The position numbers were made by a program, and so were the translations under genes. A stretch of 64,000 nucleotides of DNA from Pseudomonas sp. CAN1. Lineage in GTDB: Bacteria > Pseudomonadota > Gammaproteobacteria > Pseudomonadales > Pseudomonadaceae. Location of the stretch: NCBI RefSeq assembly GCF_030462585.1, contig NZ_JASMRU010000004.1, forward strand, positions 186,569 through 250,568. Direction: 5' to 3'. The stretch's first letter is position 1. Each line of letters starts with the position of its first letter. Of the stretch, positions 9,925-19,229 are shown piece by piece. Under the pieces are notes generated by a model, which had not been told where the DNA came from, did not search any database, and saw nothing but the letters and a program-made list of their open reading frames with translations.

Positions 9925-12540
9925 TCAGCGCAGTGTCAGCTGCGCGGCGGACGCGCTGCGCACCAGGGTGGGCGAGGCGTCGATGCGGATACTGGCCTGG
10001 CACTCGCCGCCGTCCTGCGGGCAGTTCCAGGGCACCGGCCGGCCCTCGCGGCGGGCGATGCCTTCCACGACGTCGAGGCGCCAGAGGGTGTCGCTGCTGC
10101 CGGGCTTGCTGGTGATGTTCAGGGTCTGTTCGTGGCCGAGGGTCCAGGCCACCAGGATTTCCTCGCCGGCCTTGGCGAAGCGCAGCAGGTAGACGTTCGG
10201 GTCCGGGTTCTGCTCGCGGCCGACGAAGCGGTAACGGCCGATGATGTCGGCGATGCTGGCCATGGCGTGGTAGGCCGGCTTGGGCTGGCCGCTGGCGGTG
10301 AGCAGGCCGAAGTTGTGTTCCATCTCGCGGCGGTCGATGCCGTCGTCCACCAGGTCGTACCACCAGGCGCCCTTGACGTTTGGCAGGCTGCGCACCAGCA
10401 CGTAGGCGCGCGCCAGGTAGGCGGCCTGGCGTTCGCGGCTGATGCCGCAATCGCCTTCATGGGCCGGCCAGCTGAACTCGGTGAAGTACAGCGGCACCGG
10501 CTTGCCGGCGGCGTTCTGCAGTTTCTGGTTCACACCCTGGAACCAGTTCAGCCAGGCCTCGGGCGTGGACATCTCGCCCTCGCAGTACACCGAGGGGTGC
10601 AGCGAGATGCCGTCGGCGACATCCAGCACGCCGCCGGCGGCCAGGCGCTCGGCGAAGCCCTGGCGGATACCCTTGAGGGTAACCGCGCCGGCCAGCACCT
10701 TGGCTTGCGGGTCTTCCTCGCGAATCACCTTGGCGGTGGCGCGCACCAGGCTCAGGTAGTCGTCACTGAAGTCCTTGTCGGTGGGGTTTTCCACGTCCCA
10801 TTCGTTCCACACTTCGTAGAACGCCACCTGGCCCTTGAAGCTGCGCACCAGGTAGCGCACGTAGCGCAGGTAGCCCTCGCGGGAGGCGTCGTCGCGCGGC
10901 TTGGCGTTGCCGTAGAACTGATTCTCGTTGCCGAGGATCAGCAGGGTGCTGATGCCCAGGCTGCGGGTGCTGCGCAGCTGGGCGCGCCAGGCGGCGTCGA
11001 TGGACAGCTTGCCGCGCTCGCGCTCGACGCTGGACCAGTAGGCGTCGTCGCGGAACGAGACGATGCCGGCCTCGCGGGCCAGGCGGTTGATGCCGTCGCG
11101 ATTGCCGGAGCGGATGTTCTGGTGGGTGCTGGCGCCGACGATGAATTCCGCCGGGCCGAGGTTTTCCACCGGGGCTTCCTTGGCCATGGCGCGCGGCGCC
11201 TGCAGCAGGCTGCCGACCAGCAACGCGCAGGCCAGCAGGCTGAGCAGCCCGCCCTGCAGGCGCAGGGTCCGCGGCGCCGGCTGCGGCGCGGGCTCACCGG
11301 GCAGGCGCAGGGCGCGGCCGATGGCCAGGCCGAGGAACAGGCTGGGCACCTGGGATTCGAGCACGTCGCTGGTCCAGCCGATCAGCAGCACGCAGAAGGC
11401 GATGCCGAGCAGTGCGCGCGCTTCCGGACCGCGCTGGAACTGCAGGCGCATCAGCATCGGCACGGCCAGCAGGTAGAGGCCGATGCCCATCACGCCGAAC
11501 AGGCACCAGAGGTAGAGCAGCGAGTTGTCCGCCACCGCCAGCTGTTCGACGCCGAAGATCGGGAAGGCCGCGTAGGCGCTGCCGGTCATGCCCAGGCCAG
11601 CGCCGCTGTAGATCCAGCCGTTGTAGTCCATCACCTTGATCAGGTTCGGCCAGGTGTTGACCAGGCGATCCACCATCGAGCCCATCAGGTTGTCGCCGGT
11701 GGAGCTGGCCAGGTACGGGTCGACGTGGCCGAACACGCCGTACAGCGGCAGCGCCAGCGCGCCCAGCACCACTGCCAGGGCGGCGAAGAGGAACAGCAGG
11801 CGCTGGCGGCTGATGCTCATCACCAGCAGGGCGATGACGAAGGCGCCGGCCGAGGACTTGTTGGTGGTGAGCACGATGCCCACCAGCGCGGTCAGGTAGA
11901 TCAGCCCGCGCAGCAGCGTTGGCAGGCGGAAAGAGCCCAGGTAGAGGCTGAAGATCACCAGCATCATCGCCAGGCTGGAGGACATCCGCGAGAAGCCGGC
12001 GATGCGGTCCAGGCCGTAGGCACTCCAGGCGCGGTTGCCGCTGATCTCGACGCCGCCCATGGAGTAGCTGTAGCCCTTCCACGGCACGCTGATCAGCAGG
12101 TCCAGGGCGATGCCGGCGAGGGAGGCGAGGAAGCAGAAGGCGATGATCCAGGCCACCGCCTTGCGGTGCATTTCCAGGTAGTTGCCGCAGAGCAGGCCGA
12201 ACAGCAGCGGCGCGTAGATGAACACGGCGAAGAAGCCGCTCTTGAACTCGGCGCCATGCAGGCGCCCGAGCAGCAGCGAGGCCGCCGCGAGGATCAGCAG
12301 CAGCCACAGGCCGCGCTGCTGCGGGCGGGTCATCAGTTCCCAGGCCACAGCGATCACGCAGGCCACCTTGGGCAGGTAGACGATGGCCGACAGCCCGGCC
12401 TGGTCGGCGTAGAAGCGCAGCGCGCCGTTGAAGGTCTCCACCAGCAGCAGCGCCAGCAGCACCCCGAGCGCCAGCAGTGAGCGGTCGAAGGTGATGCTGC
12501 GCGCCGGCTCAAAGCGTGGATACGGGGATTGCAGTTCCAT
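9925..12540 (-). CDS. Wzy/O-antigen-ligase-like membrane protein fused to a periplasmic glycoside hydrolase
   Basis: This 871-residue protein is a single open frame with two parts. Residues 1 to about 420 form a polytopic membrane domain with a large loop of the kind seen in O-antigen polymerases and ligases; it is the only polymerase candidate in the operon. A last hydrophobic helix (about 433-456) ends QAPRAMA like a signal anchor. It leads into a (beta/alpha)8 glycosidase of clan GH-A, resembling GH39. VWNEWDV places the acid/base at Glu580, and YFTEFSW places the nucleophile at Glu688. A beta-rich tail covers roughly 770-871. The start at 12540 has GGAG 7 bases upstream. PslG of the Psl locus is a separate GH39-like enzyme; fusion to a polymerase is unusual. 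Confidence 0.88.
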   Translation of the reverse strand: MELQSPYPRFEPARSITFDRSLLALGVLLALLLVETFNGALRFYADQAGLSAIVYLPKVACVIAVAWELMTRPQQRGLWLLLILAAASLLLGRLHGAEFKSGFFAVFIYAPLLFGLLCGNYLEMHRKAVAWIIAFCFLASLAGIALDLLISVPWKGYSYSMGGVEISGNRAWSAYGLDRIAGFSRMSSSLAMMLVIFSLYLGSFRLPTLLRGLIYLTALVGIVLTTNKSSAGAFVIALLVMSISRQRLLFLFAALAVVLGALALPLYGVFGHVDPYLASSTGDNLMGSMVDRLVNTWPNLIKVMDYNGWIYSGAGLGMTGSAYAAFPIFGVEQLAVADNSLLYLWCLFGVMGIGLYLLAVPMLMRLQFQRGPEARALLGIAFCVLLIGWTSDVLESQVPSLFLGLAIGRALRLPGEPAPQPAPRTLRLQGGLLSLLACALLVGSLLQAPRAMAKEAPVENLGPAEFIVGASTHQNIRSGNRDGINRLAREAGIVSFRDDAYWSSVERERGKLSIDAAWRAQLRSTRSLGISTLLILGNENQFYGNAKPRDDASREGYLRYVRYLVRSFKGQVAFYEVWNEWDVENPTDKDFSDDYLSLVRATAKVIREEDPQAKVLAGAVTLKGIRQGFAERLAAGGVLDVADGISLHPSVYCEGEMSTPEAWLNWFQGVNQKLQNAAGKPVPLYFTEFSWPAHEGDCGISRERQAAYLARAYVLVRSLPNVKGAWWYDLVDDGIDRREMEHNFGLLTASGQPKPAYHAMASIADIIGRYRFVGREQNPDPNVYLLRFAKAGEEILVAWTLGHEQTLNITSKPGSSDTLWRLDVVEGIARREGRPVPWNCPQDGGECQASIRIDASPTLVRSASAAQLTLR

Positions 12541-13741
12541 GCGGGACTCCACGGGTGAGCAGGGTTTGGCGCAGGATGGCTTCGTATTCGTCGAGCATCC
12601 GTTGCACGCTGAGCATCGGTTCCACGCATTCACGGGCGCGCCCGGCCAGGCGCTGACGCAGGCCCGGATCGCGCAGCAAGCTTTCGATGGCGTCGCCCAG
12701 CGAGTCGGGCGCGGCCGGCGAGCAGAGCAGGCCGTTGACTTGGTCCTGGACGATTTCCGCCAGGCCGCCCATGCGCGAGGCGATCACCGGCAGGTGGTGG
12801 GCGCAGGCTTCCAGCGCCACCAGACCGAAGGATTCCGGCGCCAGGCTGGGCACCACGGCGACGTCGATCTCGGCGAAGAATTCGGCGGCCTTGCGGTAGC
12901 CGACGAAGTGCACGCGCTGCGGGTCGGCAATCGACTTCAGGTGGTTCACATAAGCGCTGTCACCGCGCCCGGCGATCAGCAGCGAAGCATCGTCGCCGCG
13001 CGCCTGGAACTGCTCGATCAGCCACTCCACGCCCTTGTTGGCGGTCAGCGCGCCGATGAAACCGAAACGCAGCGGCCGGCGCACGTTCGCCGGCGGTACG
13101 ACGTTCACCTCGGCCAGCGGCGAGCCGTTGTAGACCACGTGGCTGCGGCTGGCGGAGAAGTAGCCGGCGTCGAGCAGCGCATCGAGCTGGAAGCGGCTGA
13201 CACCGACCACCGCATCCACGTGTGTGGAGGCGACAGCGTGCGACCGCCGCAGCAGTGCGCACGGCGTGCACTGCTGCTCGCAGTGGCGGCCCTTGTGGTA
13301 GCGCACGCCGCGCGGGCAGGTCAGGTACTGGTCGTGGAGGATCTGCACGATGGGCAGGCCGGCGGCGCGGATCGCATCCCAGGCGGAGATCGACCAGCCG
13401 GAGAGGTTGTGGCAGACCACCACATCCGGCTCGACCTGTTTCAGCACCTTGGCCAGCACGCTGCGCATGCCGCCGTTGTAGCGATCCAGCGCATGCCAGG
13501 CGAGGCGCTTCAGCGAGCCATGGTCCTGCTCGTCGAACGGCCAGTAGAGATTGCGCAGGCCGCTGCGCAGCACCTGCACACCGTTCAGGGTTTCACGCTG
13601 CAAACCCGCCTGCGGCCCGGTGCACAGGACGTGGACGTCATGGCCGCGCTCGCGCAGCCCTTCGGCCATGTTCTGCAGCATGACCTCCGCCCCACCACCG
13701 ATGTGCGGGGCGTAGAGGGTATTGAGCAGCAGCACTCTCAT
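12509..13741 (-). CDS. glycosyltransferase, GT4 family with N-terminal GT4 acceptor domain
   Basis: The 410-residue protein begins MRVLLLNTLYAPHIGGGAEV, the usual acceptor-domain loop of GT4 enzymes. The donor domain carries LRFGFIGALTANKGVEWL and PSLAPESFGLVALEAC (E-x7-E type). A cysteine cluster near residues 193-213 (CPRG...CEQQCTPC) is seen in several GT4 proteins and may hold a metal. It overlaps the next gene by 32 bases and the previous one by 4. It is probably one of four sugar-adding enzymes of this repeat unit; the donor is unknown. Confidence 0.88.
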   Translation of the reverse strand: MRVLLLNTLYAPHIGGGAEVMLQNMAEGLRERGHDVHVLCTGPQAGLQRETLNGVQVLRSGLRNLYWPFDEQDHGSLKRLAWHALDRYNGGMRSVLAKVLKQVEPDVVVCHNLSGWSISAWDAIRAAGLPIVQILHDQYLTCPRGVRYHKGRHCEQQCTPCALLRRSHAVASTHVDAVVGVSRFQLDALLDAGYFSASRSHVVYNGSPLAEVNVVPPANVRRPLRFGFIGALTANKGVEWLIEQFQARGDDASLLIAGRGDSAYVNHLKSIADPQRVHFVGYRKAAEFFAEIDVAVVPSLAPESFGLVALEACAHHLPVIASRMGGLAEIVQDQVNGLLCSPAAPDSLGDAIESLLRDPGLRQRLAGRARECVEPMLSVQRMLDEYEAILRQTLLTRGVPHGTAIPVSTL

Positions 13742-14736
13742 AGCGGGTAGGCCCGGTTCATGCCCAGCGCGCCGGCCTCGCCATCGCGGATCGCCTGCAG
13801 CAGCAGGGCCAGGCGGCTCTCGCGCTGGTGGCGGCGGGCGAAGAAGTGCAGCAGGCGGATGAACAGCCAGCGGTTGAAGCGGTACATCAGCGGCGAGGTG
13901 ACCCACAGGTTCTTGTCGAACCAGGCCTGGTTGCGCGCGGCGTAGTAGGCGCGCAGGTCGGAGCTGCCGAGCAGGTAGGTTTCGTAGATGTTGTTGGTGC
14001 GCGCCTTGATGTTCCAGGAGTTCTCCAGGTCGTCCAGGCCGGCCTCGGGCACCAGGTAGAGGTGGCCGCCGAGGGCGCCGATGCGGAAGGTGTATTCGGT
14101 GTCATCGGCATAGAGCACCAGGTCGCGGCGCGGCAGGCCGATGCGGCGGAACAGGTCGGCGTGGCCGAGCAGGCCGCCGTAGTAGGCGAACGGCAGTTCC
14201 AGCAGCGGCTGCGCCGGACGCGGTTTCGGCTTGCCCCAGGGCGTGCGGCGCCAGAGCTTGTAAGGCAGCTGGCGGACGTGGAAGCCGAAGTAGCTCGAAC
14301 GCGGCGGGGTGATGAAGCGGGTCGGCACACCGGAGGCGACGTCGGCCTGGTGCGTCGGGCGGAAGCCCAGCACCGCGGTGTTGTCGCTGCCGTGGCGCAG
14401 TGCGCAATCGATCAGGCGCTGCTTGAGCAGCGGGAAGGAGCCCGGCGTCGGCGCGTTGTCGTCATCCATCAGCCAGATGAAATCGCAGCCGGTCTTCAGC
14501 GCCGCTTCGATACCCACGGCGTAGCCGTTGGCCGAGCCGGTGTTGCTGTCCAGCTCGATCACCTGCACGCGATTGGGCCAGAGCATGAACAGCTGGTCCA
14601 GCTCGGCCACCGAGGCATTGCTGACGACGATGGCACGGGTGATGTCCTTCTCGCGGAAGGCGCGGGCCAGCAGCTCTTCCAGGTACTCCAGGCGATCGCC
14701 ATAGGTCAGCGTCACCAGCACGGTCGATCCATTCAT
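13738..14736 (-). CDS. glycosyltransferase, GT2 family (GlfT2/rhamnosyltransferase-like)
   Basis: The protein has a GT-A nucleotide-sugar fold: VLVTLTYGDRLEYLEELL at the start, DSNTGSANGYAVGIEAAL, and the metal-binding FIWLMDDDNAP. These match the galactofuranosyl/rhamnosyl GT2 branch. I chose the ATG at 14736 (332 residues) because AGGGAG lies 8 bases upstream; a GTG two codons earlier is less well placed. It overlaps the next gene by 4 bases (ATGA). The acceptor and donor cannot be told from the sequence. Confidence 0.87.
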   Translation of the reverse strand: MNGSTVLVTLTYGDRLEYLEELLARAFREKDITRAIVVSNASVAELDQLFMLWPNRVQVIELDSNTGSANGYAVGIEAALKTGCDFIWLMDDDNAPTPGSFPLLKQRLIDCALRHGSDNTAVLGFRPTHQADVASGVPTRFITPPRSSYFGFHVRQLPYKLWRRTPWGKPKPRPAQPLLELPFAYYGGLLGHADLFRRIGLPRRDLVLYADDTEYTFRIGALGGHLYLVPEAGLDDLENSWNIKARTNNIYETYLLGSSDLRAYYAARNQAWFDKNLWVTSPLMYRFNRWLFIRLLHFFARRHQRESRLALLLQAIRDGEAGALGMNRAYPL

Positions 14737-14772
14737 TTGCACGACTCCCTGATCGGATACAGCGTGGGCACC

Positions 14773-15279
14773 TCAGGCGCGCCAACCGTTGTTGCCACCC
14801 ACCGCCGACAGCTGGCTGAGCGGGACCCGGATGCGTTGTTCGCGTTGCAGCAGGTTGAGCAGAATCAGCCCGCGCTCGGTGCCGTCGTCGCTGAGGAAGA
14901 TGGCTTCCACCTCGCAGTCGCCGGCGCACTTCACGCGTACCGCCTGGCCCTGCTGGAAGCGGCTGGCGGGCCGCTCGGGCATGGCCGCGAGGCGCTGGCG
15001 GATGTCTTCCACCAGCTCGTCGGCCACCGCCAGCGGCTGCGCGCCGAAGCTGACCAGGCGCGCCACGCCGCGGGTGGAGCGGATCGGGAACCAGTTGTCG
15101 TGCTGTTGATCCAGGCGGATGAACAGGTAGCCGGGGAACAGCGGCTGCGTGCGGCCGGCCAGCCCAAGCGACGGGCGATAGCAGGTGAAGCCCTGGCGCA
15201 CCAGGTTCTCCTCGGCGCGCGGCTCCTGGTGCGGCTTGGTCTGGATCAGGTACCAGCGGTACTGCGCAGCGGTGCTCAT
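14773..15279 (-). CDS. RfaH-like NusG paralogue (operon-specific antiterminator)
   Basis: RfaH-type proteins bind RNA polymerase paused at an ops element and help it read through long surface-polysaccharide operons. The 168-residue product has the NusG N-terminal domain, with RWYLIQTKPHQEPRAEENL and the family-typical PLFPGYLFIRLD. A C-terminal KOW-like segment covers about 110-160. It is too short and too divergent to be the housekeeping NusG. It overlaps the upstream gene by 4 bases. Two ops-like elements in the leader of this same operon (near 23865 and 23952) support a role here. Confidence 0.88.
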   Translation of the reverse strand: MSTAAQYRWYLIQTKPHQEPRAEENLVRQGFTCYRPSLGLAGRTQPLFPGYLFIRLDQQHDNWFPIRSTRGVARLVSFGAQPLAVADELVEDIRQRLAAMPERPASRFQQGQAVRVKCAGDCEVEAIFLSDDGTERGLILLNLLQREQRIRVPLSQLSAVGGNNGWRA

Positions 15280-16025
15280 GATTCGTACTCCCCAAGAATC
15301 TCCACGGACGGTTGCGGTCGCTCCACGGTGTAGCGGCCCAGCAGCCGCTGCAGTTCGTCCGGCGGGTTGAACATCAGCACGTCGATGATCGACAGGCTGG
15401 GCACGAAGTCGGCGCTGAACTGCGGGTAGCTCAGCTCGTCCATGCGCAGGAAGCGCAGCTCCAGGCCCTCGGCGTTGAACACCTCGGGGGTGTACAGGTG
15501 GCGGCCGCCCTCGGGGTTCAGGTAGACGTCGCCGCCGTTCTGCTTGACCGCTTCGATCAGGCGCTGGTCGCGGCCCATGTCCTCGGCCAGCTCCAGTTCC
15601 GAGGCGCGCACCATCGGCGTGTCGATGCCCATGTACTGGCAGATGCGGCGGATCGAGTGCTCGGCGAAGTGCGACAGGTTGCGCTCGGGGTGCTCGAGGA
15701 TTTCCTCCAGCAGCGGCATCACCTGCTCGTAGCACGGCGCCTTGTGGTAGGCGTGGCGGATGGTGTGCAGCAGGCGCTGGTTGCTGCCCTGCATTTCTTC
15801 GCTGAGCCGCCGCTGGTTGATTGCCTGGGTCTGCGAGCCCTGCTCCAGCGGGAAGCTGAACTGCCAGATACGGCCGCCGACCAGCAGGCGATTGCGGTTG
15901 ATCCAGCCACGCCGGGTGTACTGCAGGCTGTCGCCGAGAATGAACAGGCCGCTCGCGGCGATCAGCTGGAAGTACCCCAGGTAGGGGAACAGGTAAGGCT
16001 GCATGAGGCTGACGATGTGAACCAT
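15276..16025 (-). CDS. WbqC-family protein
   Basis: The 249-residue protein starts VSLMQPYLFPYLGYFQLI, the hallmark of the WbqC family (PF08889), and contains DSLQYTRRGWINRNR. Members occur in O-antigen and capsule loci and are often thought to help modify sugars or attach amino acids, but their reaction is not well established. A very good GGAAGGAG site precedes the ATG. It sits between the Wzc kinase and the RfaH paralogue, overlapping the latter, so it belongs to this operon. Confidence 0.88.
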   Translation of the reverse strand: MVHIVSLMQPYLFPYLGYFQLIAASGLFILGDSLQYTRRGWINRNRLLVGGRIWQFSFPLEQGSQTQAINQRRLSEEMQGSNQRLLHTIRHAYHKAPCYEQVMPLLEEILEHPERNLSHFAEHSIRRICQYMGIDTPMVRASELELAEDMGRDQRLIEAVKQNGGDVYLNPEGGRHLYTPEVFNAEGLELRFLRMDELSYPQFSADFVPSLSIIDVLMFNPPDELQRLLGRYTVERPQPSVEILGEYES

Positions 16026-16052
16026 GTCGTTACTCCTTCCCTGCTCGCGGAC

Positions 16053-18266
16053 TCAGTCCTTGGCGTCGTAGCGGTAGGCGTAGGCGCCGTAGTCGTAGGC
16101 GGCAGTGGAAGCCTTGCGTTTCACCCCGTTGAGGATCGCGCCCTGCAGGTGGATGCCGCTCTGCCCCAGGCGCCGCCGCGCGGTGTCGATCTCGTTGGCC
16201 GGGCTCTGGCCGAAGCGCGTCACCAGCAGGCTGATGCCGCACAGCCGGCCGACCAGCGCGGCGTCGGTCACCGCCAGCACCGGCGGGGTGTCGACTATCA
16301 CCAGGTCGTACATCGACGAGGCATCGCGCAGCAGCTGGGCGAAGTTCTCGTGCATCAGCAGTTCGGACGGGTTGGGCGCGGCGAAGCCGCAGGAGATGAA
16401 GTCCAGCTCCGGTACCTCGGTGGGCAGGATCACCTCGCTCAGCGGCCGGTGCGCGCTCAGCGCATCGGACAGGCCGTGGCGCGGGGTCAGGCCGAACACC
16501 CGGTGCAGGTAGCCCTTGCGCATGTCGGCGTCGATCAGCAGGGTGCGCTGGCCGGACTGGGCGATGATCGCCGCGAGGTTGCTGGAGACGAACGACTTGC
16601 CGGCGCCCGGCGCCGGGCTGGTGAGCATCACCACGTTGTTGCGCGCTTCCAGCAGGGCGAAGTGCAGGTTGGTGCGCAGGCTGCGGATCGCCTCGTTGGC
16701 CAGGTCGCCCGGTGCGGAGTCCGCCAGCAGCTTGGGCGTGTGGCCGAGGATGTCGCTCTTGCGCTCCTTCTCCAGGCGCTCCTGCTGCCGCGAATAGGGA
16801 ATCGCGGCGAGCACCGAGAGGCCCAGCTGCTCGATGGCTTCGGGGCTTTCCACGCCACGGTAGAAGGCCTGGCGCAGGAACAGGATGCCGAGGGCGACGC
16901 AGAAGCCGAACAGCGTGGCGAGCAGCACGATGACCTTGCGCATCGGCTTGGCCGGCTGCTCGACGTTGGCCTGGGCGGTGTCGATCACCCGCACGTTGCC
17001 GATGGTGCCGGCGCGGATGATGTCCTGCTCCTGGGCCTTGTTCAGCAGGCTGGTGTAGGTCTGCCGGGTGACCTGCATGTCACGGGACAGGCGCAGCAGT
17101 TCCTGCTGGGTGGCCGGCAGCGTCTGGATGCGTTTCTGCAGCTGCGCCTTGCGATCCTCCAGGCTGCCCATCTGCTTGTTCAGCGCCTGGTAAAGCGGGT
17201 GGGTCGGGGTGTAGAGGCGGTCGTACTCGGCGCGCTTGAGCTTGAGTTCGGACAGCTGGTTGTCGATGGCCACCACCTGGTCCAGCACGCCGCGGGTCTC
17301 GACGCTGATATCAGCCGACTTGGCGGTGGTCTGGTAGGCGTTGTAGGCGGCTTCGGCCTTCTCCAGGTCCATGCGCACCACCGGCAGCTGCGAGCGCAGG
17401 AACTGCAGGCGCTGGGACGCTTCGGCGGAGCTGCGCTCGACGTTCTGCAGCACGTAGAGGTGGCTGATCTTGTCGAGGATGCGGTCGGCCTGCAGCGGGT
17501 CCGGGTCTTCCAGGGTCAGGTAGATGATCCCCGAATCCTTGCCGGCCTCGGCCACCTTGAGCAGCTTCTGGTAGTTCAGGGTGGTGGTCAGCAGGCGGTT
17601 CTTGGCCAGAGTGAACTCGGTGCCGGGACGACCGACCAGTTCATCCACCTCGATGCTGAAACCCTTGTCCATCACCAGCTTCTTCAGCTCGCCGCGCAGC
17701 AGCAGCTGGCCGTCGGCGTTGAGCAGGTGGTAGCTCTCGCCACCATCGGCGACCAGGGTCAGCGGCTCGCCCAGGTATTCCTCCGGCACCTCCAGGGAGA
17801 ACACCTTGATGTGCTCCCCGCCCCAGGCGTACGAGCCCATGCCCAGCCAGGGCGCGGCGATGCTCTGCCCGCCCTCGGGGTGGTAGCGGCGCGCCAGGTA
17901 GTCACCCACCAGCGGCAGGCGCTTGGGCTTGGCGATGATGTCCAGCTTGAGCAGCTCGACCGCCTTGCCGAGCACTGCGCGGGATTTCAGCAGCTCGATC
18001 TCGGTGGAGGCGATGGACACCGAGTCGGGGCGGTTGATCACCTCCGGCGTGCCATTCAGGCCGTTCTTCTTCTGCTCGATCTGGATCATCGCGCCGGACA
18101 CGTAGATCGGCGTCGCGACCAGGGCATAGAACACCCCGAGCACGGCGAACAGGCCGGTCACGGCGATGATCATCTTCTTGTGGTCGAACAGCAGGCGCAG
18201 CAGGCCGGCAACGTCGATCCGGGTGTCCTGGACCGTTTCCAGGCGTGATTGGGGCATGACACTCAT
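16053..18266 (-). CDS. wzc: Wzc-type polysaccharide co-polymerase and BY-kinase
   Basis: This inner-membrane protein controls chain length and export through autophosphorylation. Of 737 residues, the Wzz domain runs from about 15 with membrane helices near 32-52 and 440-460 and a long periplasmic coiled region between. The cytoplasmic kinase has Walker A SPAPGAGKS (Lys557), Walker A' LLIDADMRKG and Walker B LVIVDTPPV. The C-terminus YDYGAYAYRYD holds five tyrosines, the expected phosphorylation cluster. Its partner phosphatase Wzb is not encoded nearby. The start at 18266 is reasonable, though a second ATG lies three codons on. Confidence 0.95.
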   Translation of the reverse strand: MSVMPQSRLETVQDTRIDVAGLLRLLFDHKKMIIAVTGLFAVLGVFYALVATPIYVSGAMIQIEQKKNGLNGTPEVINRPDSVSIASTEIELLKSRAVLGKAVELLKLDIIAKPKRLPLVGDYLARRYHPEGGQSIAAPWLGMGSYAWGGEHIKVFSLEVPEEYLGEPLTLVADGGESYHLLNADGQLLLRGELKKLVMDKGFSIEVDELVGRPGTEFTLAKNRLLTTTLNYQKLLKVAEAGKDSGIIYLTLEDPDPLQADRILDKISHLYVLQNVERSSAEASQRLQFLRSQLPVVRMDLEKAEAAYNAYQTTAKSADISVETRGVLDQVVAIDNQLSELKLKRAEYDRLYTPTHPLYQALNKQMGSLEDRKAQLQKRIQTLPATQQELLRLSRDMQVTRQTYTSLLNKAQEQDIIRAGTIGNVRVIDTAQANVEQPAKPMRKVIVLLATLFGFCVALGILFLRQAFYRGVESPEAIEQLGLSVLAAIPYSRQQERLEKERKSDILGHTPKLLADSAPGDLANEAIRSLRTNLHFALLEARNNVVMLTSPAPGAGKSFVSSNLAAIIAQSGQRTLLIDADMRKGYLHRVFGLTPRHGLSDALSAHRPLSEVILPTEVPELDFISCGFAAPNPSELLMHENFAQLLRDASSMYDLVIVDTPPVLAVTDAALVGRLCGISLLVTRFGQSPANEIDTARRRLGQSGIHLQGAILNGVKRKASTAAYDYGAYAYRYDAKD

Positions 18267-18297
18267 GGACTTCCATCCTCCATCGAGGTGGCGCGCC

Positions 18298-19227
18298 TCA
18301 GCGCACCTGTACCGGGTTCAGCCGCTTGAGCAGGTTGGCGCCGTAGTAACGGATCAGCATCAGGAACGCCTGAACCTTGTGCATGGGCGAGATGGCAGCC
18401 ATGGACATCCGGCAGACCTGCATCAGGAAGTACTCGTTGAGCTCCTGGTTCCCCAGGCGCTGGTAGTAGCGCGACAGGCAGTAGTAGGTGTGCAGCGTCA
18501 TGTGCTGCTGAGTGCGCGCGGCCTGCATGGAGAAGATCCCGCCCTTGTGCATGCGGTAGGCGGCGGGGCTGATCTCTTCGATGAAGCGGCCCTTGCCGTA
18601 GGCGCCCAGCAGCGACCACCAGCACAGGTCGACCATGCGCGTGGTCAGCAGCTCCTCGGGCATCTCGGTGAGCACGTTGCGGAAGCAGGTGGTCAGCGTG
18701 GAGATCGGCCGCGCCTGTTGCAGCTCCAGGCGGCTGGCGTCACGGCGGTACTTGCCGGTCAGCTGCTGCGGCTTGAGCATGCCGTCCTCGTTGAAGGTGT
18801 AGGCGTCGTGATAGGTGATCACGTAGTCGGGGTTCTTCTCGAGGAAGTCGACCTGCATCTGCAGCTTGCGCGGGTCGGTCCAGAAGTCGTCGCCCTCGCA
18901 GTAGGCGATGTAGCGGCCGCGGCACTTGCGGAACACCGGCAGGCCATGGGAGATGCCCTTGGAGTACTGGTTTTCCTTGTGGAAGATCGGCTTGATGATG
19001 TGCGGATAGCGCGCCGCGTAATCAGCGATGATTTCCGTGGTGCCGTCGGTGGAGGCGTCGTCGTTGACCAGCACCTCGATGCGGAAATCAGTGACCTGCT
19101 CCAGGAAGCTGTCCAGGGTGCGGCCGATGTAGTTCACCTGGTTGTAGGCCAGGCAGACGACGCTGAGCAGGGGCTTCGGGTCTTCCGGCCAGTTGGAGAG
19201 GATCTGCAGCTCGGAGCGGATATCCAT
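18298..19227 (-). CDS. glycosyltransferase, GT2 family
   Basis: The 309-residue protein has a canonical GT-A domain: LLSVVCLAYNQVNYIGRTLD, then VLVNDDASTDGTTEII and CEGDDFW as the metal/nucleotide site. The C-terminal third (CWWSLLGAYGKGRFIEEISPAAYRMHKGGIFS) is typical of polysaccharide GT2 enzymes that receive lipid-linked acceptors. I chose the ATG at 19227, two bases after the flippase stop; the longer in-frame extension overlaps the flippase coding region. The sugar donor is unknown. Confidence 0.9.
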   Translation of the reverse strand: MDIRSELQILSNWPEDPKPLLSVVCLAYNQVNYIGRTLDSFLEQVTDFRIEVLVNDDASTDGTTEIIADYAARYPHIIKPIFHKENQYSKGISHGLPVFRKCRGRYIAYCEGDDFWTDPRKLQMQVDFLEKNPDYVITYHDAYTFNEDGMLKPQQLTGKYRRDASRLELQQARPISTLTTCFRNVLTEMPEELLTTRMVDLCWWSLLGAYGKGRFIEEISPAAYRMHKGGIFSMQAARTQQHMTLHTYYCLSRYYQRLGNQELNEYFLMQVCRMSMAAISPMHKVQAFLMLIRYYGANLLKRLNPVQVR

Positions 19228-19229
19228 GT

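Noticed and set aside
15312..18248. Long open frames on the strand opposite to real genes (for example over wzc, the polymerase fusion, cyaA, the transferase and the porins).
   Set aside because: They mirror genuine coding regions in GC-rich DNA with biased third positions, have low-complexity Val/Ala/Gln/His-rich translations, and lack known domains and ribosome sites.
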